Source: Microvirga arvi (GTDB taxonomy: Bacteria > Pseudomonadota > Alphaproteobacteria > Rhizobiales > Beijerinckiaceae). Taken from it: a stretch of DNA of 64,000 nt. The position numbers were made by a program, and so were the translations under genes. Under the pieces are notes generated by a model. That model was not told where the DNA came from, made no database searches, and saw only the letters and a program-made list of their open reading frames with translations. How positions within the stretch are numbered: the first letter of the stretch is position 1; every line of letters begins with the position of its first letter. Of the stretch, positions 36,590 to 45,097 are shown piece by piece. The DNA is taken from NCBI RefSeq assembly GCF_016892765.1, contig NZ_JAFEMD010000002.1:156682-220681 (forward strand). Direction: 5' to 3'.

Positions 36590-36701
36590 GCATCACCTCA
36601 TCAAACAAGCGCGTTCAAGGCGCGCCGACTCAGGGTCGGGACTCAATAAGGGGCTTAACGCCAAGGTGCAATGCGGGACCCATGCACAAAAGGATGTGGG
36701 C

Positions 36702-36748
36702 TAGGGCATCGGCCGTAAAAGTGACTTGCACTTTTGGGCTCGATCCTA
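36702..36748. repeat. GCATCG-bounded dispersed repeat, short copy
   Basis: A degraded copy of about 47 bases. It opens TAGGGCATCGGCC, contains AAAAGTGACTTGCACTTTT and closes CGATCCTA. It matches the inner palindromic part of the copy at 53298 and lacks the long core of copies 1 and 2. Confidence 0.55.
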
Positions 36749-36771
36749 TGCCCCCTCCTTTGACGCCCTCA

Positions 36772-37911
36772 TCAATGCCGGAATGCCGGCTCCCCCATCG
36801 TCTCCGCACTGAGCCAATCGACCACGCCAGCCAGGGCATCCCGGTTCGACAGGCCGCGGCCGACGGCTTCAGTATAGAGCGTCAGCTGCTGATCGGCACT
36901 GGTGCCGCGGGCCACGATCCAGCGGGCGATATCGAGTTCACGCTGGCAGCCGAGCTCCCTGGCGTCCTCGGCGACGAGATCGAGGGTTTCGTCGAGGAGT
37001 ACGCGCAGGGGCTTGGCGGTGCGGGTCTTTTCATCCACGAAGCTTCCGTGGATGCCGTAGCGTTGGGCGCGCCAGCCGTTCTCGTCATTGATGGCGCGCG
37101 AGGCGCCGGTCTGCCCGGCGTTCAGGGTGGTGTCCAGGCTCAGGCGTCGCACGAGGCAGCGATAGAGAGCCGCGATCGCGATGGTGTCGTCGAGCCGGGT
37201 GCAGCTGTCGGCCACGCGCAGCTCGAGGGTCGGATGCTTGAGTGAGGGGCGGATGACCCACCAGACATAGCTCGAGTTCTCGATGGCCCGGGCGGCGACG
37301 AGCGTATCGATGTAGCGCTGGTAATCCTGCTCGTTCTCGAACAGGTCCGGGAAGCCCGTGCGCGGCAGTTCGCGATAGGCGGCCAGCCGGTAGCCGAGAA
37401 GGCCGGTGCGCTGCGCCTGCCAGAAGGGCGAGGAGGTGGACAGCGCCAGAAGCAGCGGCAGGTAGGGCTGGATCCGGTTCATGATGTCCACGCGCATGCT
37501 CAGGTCGGGCACTTCCACGTGGACATGCATGCCGCACAGGACGGTGCGGCTGCCGAGCATCTGCAGGTCGTGCATCACCTTGCCGTAGCGCGGCTGCGTG
37601 TTGGGGCGCACCCGCGACCAGACGGCGAGCGGATGGGTGCCGGAGGCCATGATGGACAGGTTGAAGTCGCGGGCCACGGCCCCGACGGAGGATCGCAGGT
37701 CTGCGAGCTGCGCGCGCGCATCGGCGAGTTCCAGGGAGGGTTTGGTGGCGATCTCGAGCTGCGGCTCCAGCATTTCGGGCTGGATGTCGCCCGAGACCTG
37801 ATCCTGGCAGGCGGCGAAGAACTCCTTCATCTTGCCTTTGGCAATATCCCGCCTGGGCGCATCGTTGACGAAATACTCCTCCTCGATGCCGAACTTGAAA
37901 TCCCAGCTCAT
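36772..37911 (-). CDS. YbdK-type carboxylate-amine ligase (GCS2 family)
   Basis: 379 residues from the ATG at 37911; a GTG at 37953 is in frame but the family starts at the ATG (MSWDFKFGIEEEYFVND, with GIEEEY as the metal-binding opening). CGMHVHVEVPDL and HPTLELRVADS are further family marks. Members make gamma-glutamyl amides; some act as glutamate-cysteine ligases in glutathione or ergothioneine-type pathways. It is separated from gshA by 182 bases that contain a repeat. Confidence 0.9.
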   Translation of the reverse strand: MSWDFKFGIEEEYFVNDAPRRDIAKGKMKEFFAACQDQVSGDIQPEMLEPQLEIATKPSLELADARAQLADLRSSVGAVARDFNLSIMASGTHPLAVWSRVRPNTQPRYGKVMHDLQMLGSRTVLCGMHVHVEVPDLSMRVDIMNRIQPYLPLLLALSTSSPFWQAQRTGLLGYRLAAYRELPRTGFPDLFENEQDYQRYIDTLVAARAIENSSYVWWVIRPSLKHPTLELRVADSCTRLDDTIAIAALYRCLVRRLSLDTTLNAGQTGASRAINDENGWRAQRYGIHGSFVDEKTRTAKPLRVLLDETLDLVAEDARELGCQRELDIARWIVARGTSADQQLTLYTEAVGRGLSNRDALAGVVDWLSAETMGEPAFRH

Positions 37912-38082
37912 TTCCTCGTGTCCTTCTTTATTCTTTAGAAATGACCCTTGCACATGCGGATCGGCCTGCGGCGATCGCCCAGACTCCGTTTCAATGGGGC
38001 CGGAATGGGGCGACGCGGCGTAAAACTGCTAAGCTTTTGAGGCTAGAGGCGGATTGGCTTGAGCCGTCGTCGGACGACGAGA

Positions 38083-38829
38083 TCAGTTCCAATCGCCGAG
38101 CACGGACTGAACGATTGCCAGTGCGGCCACAGCGGCTGTGTCGGCACGCAGGATTCGCGGTCCCAACGATACGCAAACACATCTTTCGTGGGCGGCGACA
38201 AGCGCTCTCTCCTGATCGGTAAACCCTCCTTCGGGTCCCACGATAACAACCAGACTAGCTTGATTGTTCCCAAGCTTGGCCAGGGCCTCGACCGGGTTCG
38301 AAACGGATGCATCCTCGTCGCAGAAGATGACCAGGCGTTCCTTCTCCAAGCCTCTGATAAAGCGTTCTAAATTCTCCTCCTCGCGCACCTCCGGGATCGA
38401 CAGGATTCCGCATTGCTCGGCAGCCTCGATGGCGTTGCTTCGCATGCGCTCCAGGTTGACCCGGGAACTCTGGGTCCGCTGCGTCAGAACCGGCTGGAGA
38501 ATGCCCGCTCCCATCTCCACCGCCTTCTGGACCATGTAGTCGAGACGGGCATGCTTGAGGGGCGCGAAGGCATAGATGATGTCAGGGGCCTTGCCCTGCT
38601 CGCGGGTGCGCTCCACGCAGACGAGATCGGCGGCCTTGCGCCCCTCCGGCGATATCTCGGCCCGCCACTCCCCGTCCCGGCCGTTGAAGATCAGGACGGA
38701 ATCCCCGCTTTTCAGGCGCAGGACGTTCAGCAGGTAGTTGGCTTGGCCTCGGTCGAGGGCGATTCTGGCGCCGCTCTCAAGGGGTCCGTCGACGAAGAGG
38801 CGGGGAGCGTTGAAATCGTATTCAGCCAT
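38083..38829 (-). CDS. rsmE: 16S rRNA (uracil(1498)-N(3))-methyltransferase RsmE
   Basis: 248 residues. It is a SPOUT-fold enzyme that methylates U1498 of 16S rRNA. The knot motif VIVGPEGGFTDQE binds SAM and SLGPRILRADTAAVAAL follows, both standard. It is divergent from a secreted-protein gene at 39037 and upstream of the GCS2 pair. Confidence 0.93.
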   Translation of the reverse strand: MAEYDFNAPRLFVDGPLESGARIALDRGQANYLLNVLRLKSGDSVLIFNGRDGEWRAEISPEGRKAADLVCVERTREQGKAPDIIYAFAPLKHARLDYMVQKAVEMGAGILQPVLTQRTQSSRVNLERMRSNAIEAAEQCGILSIPEVREEENLERFIRGLEKERLVIFCDEDASVSNPVEALAKLGNNQASLVVIVGPEGGFTDQERALVAAHERCVCVSLGPRILRADTAAVAALAIVQSVLGDWN

Positions 38830-39036
38830 GACAACCTTGCGCTGAGCCGCCCAAGCTCTATCAAGTTCCTCCGCCTCCAGGGAGAGGGGCGTCCGGTTTG
38901 GTCACGGGAAATTCAGGTGTTATATGGCACAGGTTGGACCTCAGGCGACCATTCGCCTCTTGGCCTCATGGCCGTTCACCTGTTAACAGAATTCAGGCGC
39001 GCGAGACGCCGCGGGCTTTTCGAGGGAATTTTGGGC

Positions 39037-39507
39037 ATGACGCGTTTTCGTTTGCATCTGCTGGCTGCGTTGGCCGTCGCCGGCTTTTTTGTGAGCGCTC
39101 CCGCCTTCGCGCAGGTGAGCGGCTGTCAGGAAGGGCAGAAGATCATCGCCGAACGGCGGAGCCTGAGCGAACAATTCGCCAAGCTGACCCAGGGGGGGAA
39201 GAAGATCGACGCGCGCTCCGCCTGCTCGCTCTTCACCAAGTTGGCCACCAATGGCGAAGTCGGCCAGAAATGGATGACCGAGAACAAGGATTGGTGCCAG
39301 ATCCCCGATCAGGCGCTGCAAGAGCTCGCGCAGGCCCACAAGCAAGTCACGAAGGTCAAGGGCGACGCCTGCCAGGCCGCGGCTAAGATGGCCGAGATGG
39401 AAAAGCGTGCCAAGCAGCAGGCCCAGCAAGGCCAGCAGGGCGGAATGGCAGGCAAAATGGGCGGCGGCCTGACCGGCACCCTCAGCGTTCCCAAGGGCGC
39501 TATGTAA
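39037..39507 (+). CDS. Secreted hypothetical protein with Gln/Met/Gly-rich tail
   Basis: 156 residues from the ATG at 39037. The signal peptide (RLHLLAALAVAGFFVSAPAFAQ) is clear. Four cysteines (SGCQEGQ, RSACSLF, DWCQIP, GDACQAA) may form two disulfides. The C-terminal 40 residues are Gln/Gly/Met-rich (KQQAQQGQQGGMAGK). Small alphaproteobacterial proteins of this type are unassigned. UbiA follows after 32 bases on the same strand. Confidence 0.65.
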   Translation: MTRFRLHLLAALAVAGFFVSAPAFAQVSGCQEGQKIIAERRSLSEQFAKLTQGGKKIDARSACSLFTKLATNGEVGQKWMTENKDWCQIPDQALQELAQAHKQVTKVKGDACQAAAKMAEMEKRAKQQAQQGQQGGMAGKMGGGLTGTLSVPKGAM

Positions 39508-39539
39508 GTCGCGCCCTTTAAGCCGAGGGCCTCAACTCC

Positions 39540-40469
39540 ATGGAGCGCCCTGCCGCGCCTTCCCTGCCCGATGCCGTCAGGGGCCATTGGGCCGAGCGGT
39601 GGGCGCCGCCCTCCCTTAAGCCATACCTGCGTCTCGCCCGGATCGAGCGCCCCATCGGCTGGTGGCTGCTTCTCCTGCCCTGCTGGTGGTCGGCGGCGCT
39701 GGCGGCGCTTCATGCCGGCCGGCCCTGGCCCGATCCGCTCCATTGCGTCCTGTTCCTGATCGGCGCCGTGGCCATGCGCGGGGCGGGCTGCACCTACAAC
39801 GACATCGTCGACCGGGATCTCGACACGCGCGTCGAGCGGACCCGCCAGCGCCCCCTCCCCTCTGGACAGATCACCCTCAAGGGCGCCCTGGCCTTCCTCG
39901 CCCTCCAGGGTCTCGTTGGCCTGATCGTCCTGCTCCAGTTCAACGGCTTCGCCATCGCCACGGGGTTTGCTTCGCTCGGCATCGTCGCGCTCTATCCCTT
40001 CATGAAGCGCTTCTTCTGGATGCCGCAGATCGTGCTGGGTCTCGCCTTCGCCTGGGGCGCCCTGATGGGCTGGGCCTCTGCCTTCGGTTCGCTAGCCTGG
40101 GCGCCGATCCTTCTCTATCTCGGCAGCATCAGTTGGGTGGTGGGCTATGACACCATCTATGCCCTGCAGGACATCGAGGATGACGAGATCGCTGGGATCA
40201 AGTCCTCCGCCCGTTTCTTCGGCGAGCGGGTGCAGCTTAGCGTCGGCATCTGCTACGCTCTCACGGTGATCTTCATTGCCGCAGCCTTCATGCGGGCCGG
40301 AGCCGGCCTGATCTCGTTTGCGGGCCTGGGTCTGTTCGCCCTCCACCTGGGCTGGCAGGCCGCGCGGATCGACAGGGGCGATGGCGCCGGGGCGCTGCGC
40401 CTCTTCCGGTCGAACCGGGATGCGGGCTTGGTCCTGTTTGCGGCCATGACCCTGGACTGCATGATCTAG
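39540..40469 (+). CDS. ubiA: 4-hydroxybenzoate polyprenyltransferase
   Basis: 309 residues with about eight membrane helices. Both aspartate motifs that bind the prenyl diphosphate through magnesium are present: NDIVDRDLDTRVERT and YALQDIEDDEIAG. The enzyme attaches the polyprenyl chain to 4-hydroxybenzoate in ubiquinone synthesis. No other ubi gene is next to it. Confidence 0.93.
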   Translation: MERPAAPSLPDAVRGHWAERWAPPSLKPYLRLARIERPIGWWLLLLPCWWSAALAALHAGRPWPDPLHCVLFLIGAVAMRGAGCTYNDIVDRDLDTRVERTRQRPLPSGQITLKGALAFLALQGLVGLIVLLQFNGFAIATGFASLGIVALYPFMKRFFWMPQIVLGLAFAWGALMGWASAFGSLAWAPILLYLGSISWVVGYDTIYALQDIEDDEIAGIKSSARFFGERVQLSVGICYALTVIFIAAAFMRAGAGLISFAGLGLFALHLGWQAARIDRGDGAGALRLFRSNRDAGLVLFAAMTLDCMI

Positions 40470-40575
40470 GCCTCTCAAGACTGTCTTAAAACATCACGTC
40501 TATCGCCTCGGAAAAGGCGGGGGTCAGGGTGGTGGGATATGGTATCTCCCGCTGGTAATCCCCATCTCAGGTTCG

Positions 40576-41382
40576 ATGCTGTCCCCTTCACCTCCCTCCC
40601 CGTCCTCCCTCGCAACGGCCGTGCGCGACGCCGCCCGCCGCGCGGGGGACTTGGCTCTGCCCTATTACCGCGCCGGCGCGCAGACGGCCGCCAAGCTCTG
40701 GTACAAGGGCCACAGCTCCCCGGTGACGGAGGCGGACATCGCTCTCGACAGCTTTCTAAAAGGCCGCCTCTCCGAGCTGCTCCCACAGGCGGGCTGGCTC
40801 TCCGAGGAGACGGCCGACGATCCGGCGCGGCTTGGCCGGAGTTATGTCTGGATCGTCGATCCCATCGACGGCACCCGCGCCTTTGCCTCGGGCCATCCGG
40901 ATTGGGCGATCTCCATTGCCCTGGTCCGGGACGGCCAGCCCGTCCTCGGCATCCTGCATGCCCCGATCCATGATCGTCTTTATGAGGCCAGGCTCGGCGA
41001 AGGAGCGTGGAGCAACGGCGCAAGGCTGCAACTGCCCGAACCCGAGCGCTTTCCCGATCCCGTCCGGGTGGCAGGACCCAAGCCCCTCGTCGACCGGCTC
41101 GAGCGGCATATCAGTCCTATCGAACACCTGCCCAAGGTGCCCTCGCTGGCGCTCAGGCTGGCCCGCGTGGCGGACGGCTCCATCGATGTGGGCCTCGTCT
41201 CGGCCCATGCGCAGGACTGGGACATCGCCGCTGCCGATCTCATCCTGCGGGAGGCGGGCGGCGTTCTGACAGGGCTGGACGGTTCGATCCCCGTCTACAA
41301 CAAGCCGCAACCCTCCCATGATGAGATGATTGCCGTTGCGTCACAGTTGCATCCTCGTGCTATTGGAGCCATGAGAGCCTGA
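40576..41382 (+). CDS. cysQ: CysQ-type 3'(2'),5'-bisphosphate nucleotidase (inositol monophosphatase family)
   Basis: 268 residues. The metal-binding triad is visible: SEETADD (Glu), WIVDPIDGTRAF and the late AQDWDIAAADLIL. CysQ removes phosphate from 3'-phosphoadenosine 5'-phosphate, a by-product of sulfate assimilation; relatives act on inositol phosphates. It leads a rightward group with DUF4170, DUF374, kdtA and lpxK. Confidence 0.88.
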   Translation: MLSPSPPSPSSLATAVRDAARRAGDLALPYYRAGAQTAAKLWYKGHSSPVTEADIALDSFLKGRLSELLPQAGWLSEETADDPARLGRSYVWIVDPIDGTRAFASGHPDWAISIALVRDGQPVLGILHAPIHDRLYEARLGEGAWSNGARLQLPEPERFPDPVRVAGPKPLVDRLERHISPIEHLPKVPSLALRLARVADGSIDVGLVSAHAQDWDIAAADLILREAGGVLTGLDGSIPVYNKPQPSHDEMIAVASQLHPRAIGAMRA

Positions 41383-41442
41383 GACATCACCGGCTCCCTT
41401 AGCCTCAATCGTCACAACCCTCGTCAGAAGAGCCCAATCACC

Positions 41443-41676
41443 ATGACCGACACGCCTGGCAAGCAGCTCCTGCATCTGGTTTTCGGCGGCGAACTCACCA
41501 GCCTCGAATCCGTCGATTTCAAGGATCTTTCCAAGCTCGACATCGTCGGAGTCTTCCCGAACTACGCCTCGGCCCATGCCGCTTGGAAAGCCAAGGCGCA
41601 GGCGACTGTGGACAACGCGCAGATGCGCTACTTCATCGTCCACCTCCATCGCCTGCTGGACCCGCATCAGGGCTGA
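41443..41676 (+). CDS. DUF4170 family protein
   Basis: 77 residues opening MTDTPGKQLLHLVFGGEL and ending MRYFIVHLHRLLDPHQG, both typical of DUF4170. The role is unknown; the position between cysQ and the lipid A genes is common in the order. The gap to the next gene is 10 bases, so the two are likely coupled. Confidence 0.85.
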   Translation: MTDTPGKQLLHLVFGGELTSLESVDFKDLSKLDIVGVFPNYASAHAAWKAKAQATVDNAQMRYFIVHLHRLLDPHQG

Positions 41677-41686
41677 CCCGGACACG

Positions 41687-42421
41687 ATGGGTCTCGCCAA
41701 GCGCCTCATCCGCTCTCGCGCCGTGCAGGAAGCCCTCGGCTTTCTTGTGGCGGGCTATCTCAAGCTCGTGCAGCGCACGAACAGGTTCGTCATGGAACCG
41801 GCGGATGCCTATGATCGAATCGAGATGCCCGTGATCGCTGCCATGTGGCACGGGCAGCATTTCATGATTCACTTTGCCAAGCGGCCGCAGGATCGGGCCG
41901 CAAGCCTCGTCTCCCGCTCGGGCGACGGCGAGTTCAACGCCATTGCCCTGCGTCATCTCGGGGTCCGCGCCATCCGCGGCTCGGGCGCGCGCGGCCGCGA
42001 CATCCGCAAGAAAGGCGGCGTCCAGGCCATGCGCGCCATGCTGCGGTCCCTGAACGATGGAGAGATGGTGGTGATGACGGCCGACATCCCCAAGATCTCG
42101 CGGGTTTGCGGCGTTGGCATCGTGACCCTGGCCCAATTGTCAGGCCGGCCGATCGTGCCCGTGGCCGTGGTCACCAGCCGCCGCATCGACTTCAACAGCT
42201 GGGACAGGGCGAGCATCGGCCTGCCGTTCGGCCGCGGCGCCATCGTGCTTGGCGAGCCGGTCTACGTGCATAGGGATGCCGATGACCAGGCCATCGAAAG
42301 CCTGCGCCAGAGCGTGGAACGGGAGTTGGACCGGGTGCATGAGCGGGCCTATGGCCTTGTCGGCTCCCAGGATCCAGGATCCAAAACCAGCCCCATGCTT
42401 GTGGGAGGCTCCCGAGCATGA
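41687..42421 (+). CDS. DUF374 lysophospholipid acyltransferase-like protein
   Basis: 244 residues from the ATG at 41687. The WHGQHFMIHFA segment fits the DUF374 active-site region, and SRSGDGEFNAIALRHLGV with RGSGARGRD the substrate-binding part. Some DUF374 proteins (LpxJ of Helicobacter/Campylobacter) are lipid A secondary acyltransferases; the position directly before kdtA and lpxK makes such a role plausible here. The next gene overlaps by four bases (ATGA). Confidence 0.85.
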   Translation: MGLAKRLIRSRAVQEALGFLVAGYLKLVQRTNRFVMEPADAYDRIEMPVIAAMWHGQHFMIHFAKRPQDRAASLVSRSGDGEFNAIALRHLGVRAIRGSGARGRDIRKKGGVQAMRAMLRSLNDGEMVVMTADIPKISRVCGVGIVTLAQLSGRPIVPVAVVTSRRIDFNSWDRASIGLPFGRGAIVLGEPVYVHRDADDQAIESLRQSVERELDRVHERAYGLVGSQDPGSKTSPMLVGGSRA

Positions 42422-43707
42422 GCCTCCCGTTCCTCTTCAGGGCCTATCGAACCCTGGTCTCCGTGCTGGAACCCGCCGTTCTCGGCCTCCTCTACTGGCG
42501 TCAGCGTAAGGGCCGCGAGGACAAGACGCGCCTTGGGGAGCGGCAGGGCTACCCCAGCCGCCAGAGGCCCAAGGGCCACCTGATCTGGGTCCATGGCGCC
42601 AGCATCGGCGAGACCCTGTCCCTGCTGCCGGTCGTGGAGCGCATGACCCAGCGCGGGCTTGCCGTGCTGGTGACTTCCGGCACCCGGACGTCGGCCGCCT
42701 TGATCGCCCGGCGGCTGCCGCCCGGTGCCGTGCACCAGTTTGTCCCCCTCGACGTGCCACGTTATATAAGACGCTTCCTGAACCACTGGCAGCCCGACTT
42801 GGCCCTCATCGCAGAATCGGAAATCTGGCCGAACACGATCATGGCGCTCTCCGAGCGGGACATCCCGCTCGTCATGGTCAACGGCCGCATGTCGGATCGC
42901 TCGTACCAGCGATGGCAGAAGATGCCCGGCATCATCGGAGGGCTGCTCGAGCGCTTCGCCCTCTGTCTCGCCCAGACATCCGAGGATGCGGAGCGGCTGG
43001 CGCGCCTCGGCGCTCCCCGCGTGGCGGTGACCGGCAACATCAAGTTCGACGCAGCCCCGCCCCCGGCCGATCCGCGGGTGGTGGCTCAGCTCTCAGGCTT
43101 GATCGCGGGACGCCCCGTCTGGCTGGCTGCGAGCACGCATCCCGGCGAGGAAACCGCCGTCATCGCCGTGCACCGCGCCCTGGCGAAGCGCCATCCCCAT
43201 CTGCTGACCATCATTGCCCCGCGCCATCCCCATCGAGGTCCCGAGGTCGCGGCTCTTGTAAGCCAAGCGGGCCTGCGGGCGGGGCGGCGCTCCGAGGGCA
43301 TGCACCCCGACCGTGCGACCGACGTCTACGTGGTCGACACGGTAGGCGAGATGGGACTGTTCTACCGACTCTCCCCGATCGTCCTGGTGGGAGGAACCCT
43401 CGTGCCCATCGGCGGGCACAACCCCATCGAACCCGCCAAGCTGGGAGCCGCCATCCTGCATGGTCCCCATGTCCATACGGCTGCGGAAATCTACGACGCC
43501 CTCGATCAGTCGCGAGGTGCCCTGATGGTGAAGGACAGCGGCGCCCTGGCGCGGGCGGTCAGCGAGTTGCTCAGCAACACGGCCGTGACCCGTGACATGG
43601 CCCGCGCCGCCGGCGACGCGGTGCAGGCCTTGGGCGGCGCAGTGGACCGCACGATGCAATCCGTCGAACCCTTCATCGTGCAGGCCAAACTGGGAGCCCG
43701 CCGCTGA
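42418..43707 (+). CDS. waaA: 3-deoxy-D-manno-octulosonic acid transferase (KDO transferase)
   Basis: 429 residues. The enzyme adds KDO from CMP-KDO to lipid IVA at the inner membrane. An N-terminal membrane-binding helix is followed by WVHGASIGETLSLLP and IAESEIWPNTIMALSER, both diagnostic, and the C-terminal PIGGHNPIEPAKLGAAIL binds the nucleotide. It is translationally coupled on both sides: a four-base overlap before it and TGATG with lpxK after it. Confidence 0.94.
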   Translation: MSLPFLFRAYRTLVSVLEPAVLGLLYWRQRKGREDKTRLGERQGYPSRQRPKGHLIWVHGASIGETLSLLPVVERMTQRGLAVLVTSGTRTSAALIARRLPPGAVHQFVPLDVPRYIRRFLNHWQPDLALIAESEIWPNTIMALSERDIPLVMVNGRMSDRSYQRWQKMPGIIGGLLERFALCLAQTSEDAERLARLGAPRVAVTGNIKFDAAPPPADPRVVAQLSGLIAGRPVWLAASTHPGEETAVIAVHRALAKRHPHLLTIIAPRHPHRGPEVAALVSQAGLRAGRRSEGMHPDRATDVYVVDTVGEMGLFYRLSPIVLVGGTLVPIGGHNPIEPAKLGAAILHGPHVHTAAEIYDALDQSRGALMVKDSGALARAVSELLSNTAVTRDMARAAGDAVQALGGAVDRTMQSVEPFIVQAKLGARR

Positions 43708-44714
43708 TGCGCGCCCCGCGCTTCTGGTGGCAACCCTCCCCTTCGCTGCAGGCCAACCTGCTTCGCCCAGCCGGCCTGATTTACGGTTCCGTTGCGGCAA
43801 GACGAATGAGGCGGCGCGGCGAGCAGATGGAGCTGCCGGTCATCTGCATCGGCAACTTCACGGCGGGCGGAGCCGGCAAGACCCCGACGGCTCTCGCGAT
43901 CGCCACGATCCTGGATGCGTCTGGCGAGAGCCCGGCGTTCCTGTCGCGAGGCTATGGCGGCCGGCTCCCCGGTCCCGTCAGGGTCCAGCCACAGCACGAG
44001 GCTGCCGATGTGGGCGACGAGCCCATCCTCCTCTCCCGCACGGCCCGGACCATCGTATCCCGCTTCCGCCCGACCGGAGCGCGGCTCGCCTATGAGATCG
44101 GCGCAACGGTCGTCATCATGGATGACGGGCTCCAGAATCCCACCCTGGTCAAGGATTGCACCATCGCCGTCGTCGACGGAGCCACGGGCATCGGCAACGG
44201 CCTGCCTCTGCCTGCAGGTCCCTTGCGGGCGCCCATGGCGGCCCAGTGGCCCCTGGTGGATGCCGTTCTGGTGATCGGGGACGGGGAGCCGGGACGCCAA
44301 GTCGCCCAGGAGGCGGACGAGCACGGGAAGCGCGTGTTCACGGCGGCCCTTGAACCCGCGAGCGAGGCGGTTCAGGCGCTCAAGGGCAGGAAGGTGATGG
44401 CCTTTGCCGGCATCGGGCGGCCCGAGAAGTTCTTCGACACGCTGCACGCCTGCGGGGCCATCGCGGATGTCACGCATACCTTTCCCGACCACCATCCCTA
44501 CAAACCCGAAGAAGTGGCCGCCCTGCGCAAGGAAGCCGAAGCCCGGGAGCTTATGCCCGTCACGACGGAAAAGGACCTTGTGCGGATAACCGGCGCCGGG
44601 GAGGCTTGGCCTGAGCTGATGGCGCTGCCGGTGCGGCTCAGGATCGAGAACGAGACGGGCCTGCGCAATCTTCTCCTGCGGCGCATCAACGAACGGCGCC
44701 TGCGCATCGCCTGA
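43707..44714 (+). CDS. lpxK: Tetraacyldisaccharide 4'-kinase
   Basis: 335 residues. LpxK phosphorylates the 4' position of the tetraacyl-disaccharide lipid A precursor at the inner membrane. The P-loop is visible in GNFTAGGAGKTPTALAI, after an N-terminal FWWQPSPSLQANLLRPAG helix region. The DHHPY-type segment FPDHHPYKPEEVA is also conserved. It ends the coupled lipid A operon; the next gene is on the other strand. Confidence 0.94.
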   Translation: MRAPRFWWQPSPSLQANLLRPAGLIYGSVAARRMRRRGEQMELPVICIGNFTAGGAGKTPTALAIATILDASGESPAFLSRGYGGRLPGPVRVQPQHEAADVGDEPILLSRTARTIVSRFRPTGARLAYEIGATVVIMDDGLQNPTLVKDCTIAVVDGATGIGNGLPLPAGPLRAPMAAQWPLVDAVLVIGDGEPGRQVAQEADEHGKRVFTAALEPASEAVQALKGRKVMAFAGIGRPEKFFDTLHACGAIADVTHTFPDHHPYKPEEVAALRKEAEARELMPVTTEKDLVRITGAGEAWPELMALPVRLRIENETGLRNLLLRRINERRLRIA

Positions 44715-44724
44715 GGAGGGCGGA

Positions 44725-44955
44725 TTATCGACCGGGTGCTGTCCGTCCGGTGATGCGCATCATCACAGCCTCCGGCGAGGCATAGGCCTCCTGCCGCTCG
44801 ACGCTCCAGTACTTCAGCTCGTCCAAGGGGATCTCGACCCCCGTCACCGCGCAACGCACGAAGGCTCCGGGCTTCACCACCCGCAGATTGCTGTCGAGAT
44901 ACTGCACGACGGCCTCGCCGCCGCTGCGTTCGAACTTGTTCAACATGAAGGACAT
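44725..44955 (-). CDS. DUF2093 family protein
   Basis: 76 residues from the ATG at 44955 (44946 is also possible). The segments EAVVQYLDSNLRVVKPGAFV and ALPLDELKYWSVERQEAY-like end are typical of DUF2093, an alphaproteobacterial family of unknown role. The frame runs open upstream through the repeat at 45012, but those residues (DPKGHASENRVHFSAR) come from the repeat and are not protein. Confidence 0.82.
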   Translation of the reverse strand: MSFMLNKFERSGGEAVVQYLDSNLRVVKPGAFVRCAVTGVEIPLDELKYWSVERQEAYASPEAVMMRITGRTAPGR

Positions 44956-45011
44956 CGAAAATGCGTTGCGCCGCTCCTCACATAAGGACGACGCGGGAGG
45001 ATTTCCAACCT

Positions 45012-45096
45012 TAGAGCATCGTGCAGAAAAGTGGACCCGGTTTTCGCTGGCGTGGCCCTTTGGGTCGCCGACGCGGCCCCCGGGCCGATGCTTTAA
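45012..45096. repeat. GCATCG-bounded dispersed repeat, copy 3
   Basis: Opens TAGAGCATCGTGCAG and closes CCGATGCTTTAA, sharing the GTGGACCCGGTTTTC core with copies 1 and 2 but lacking the second palindrome. It separates the DUF2093 gene from the xseA stop, which lies one base after its end. Confidence 0.82.
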
Positions 45097-45097
45097 C

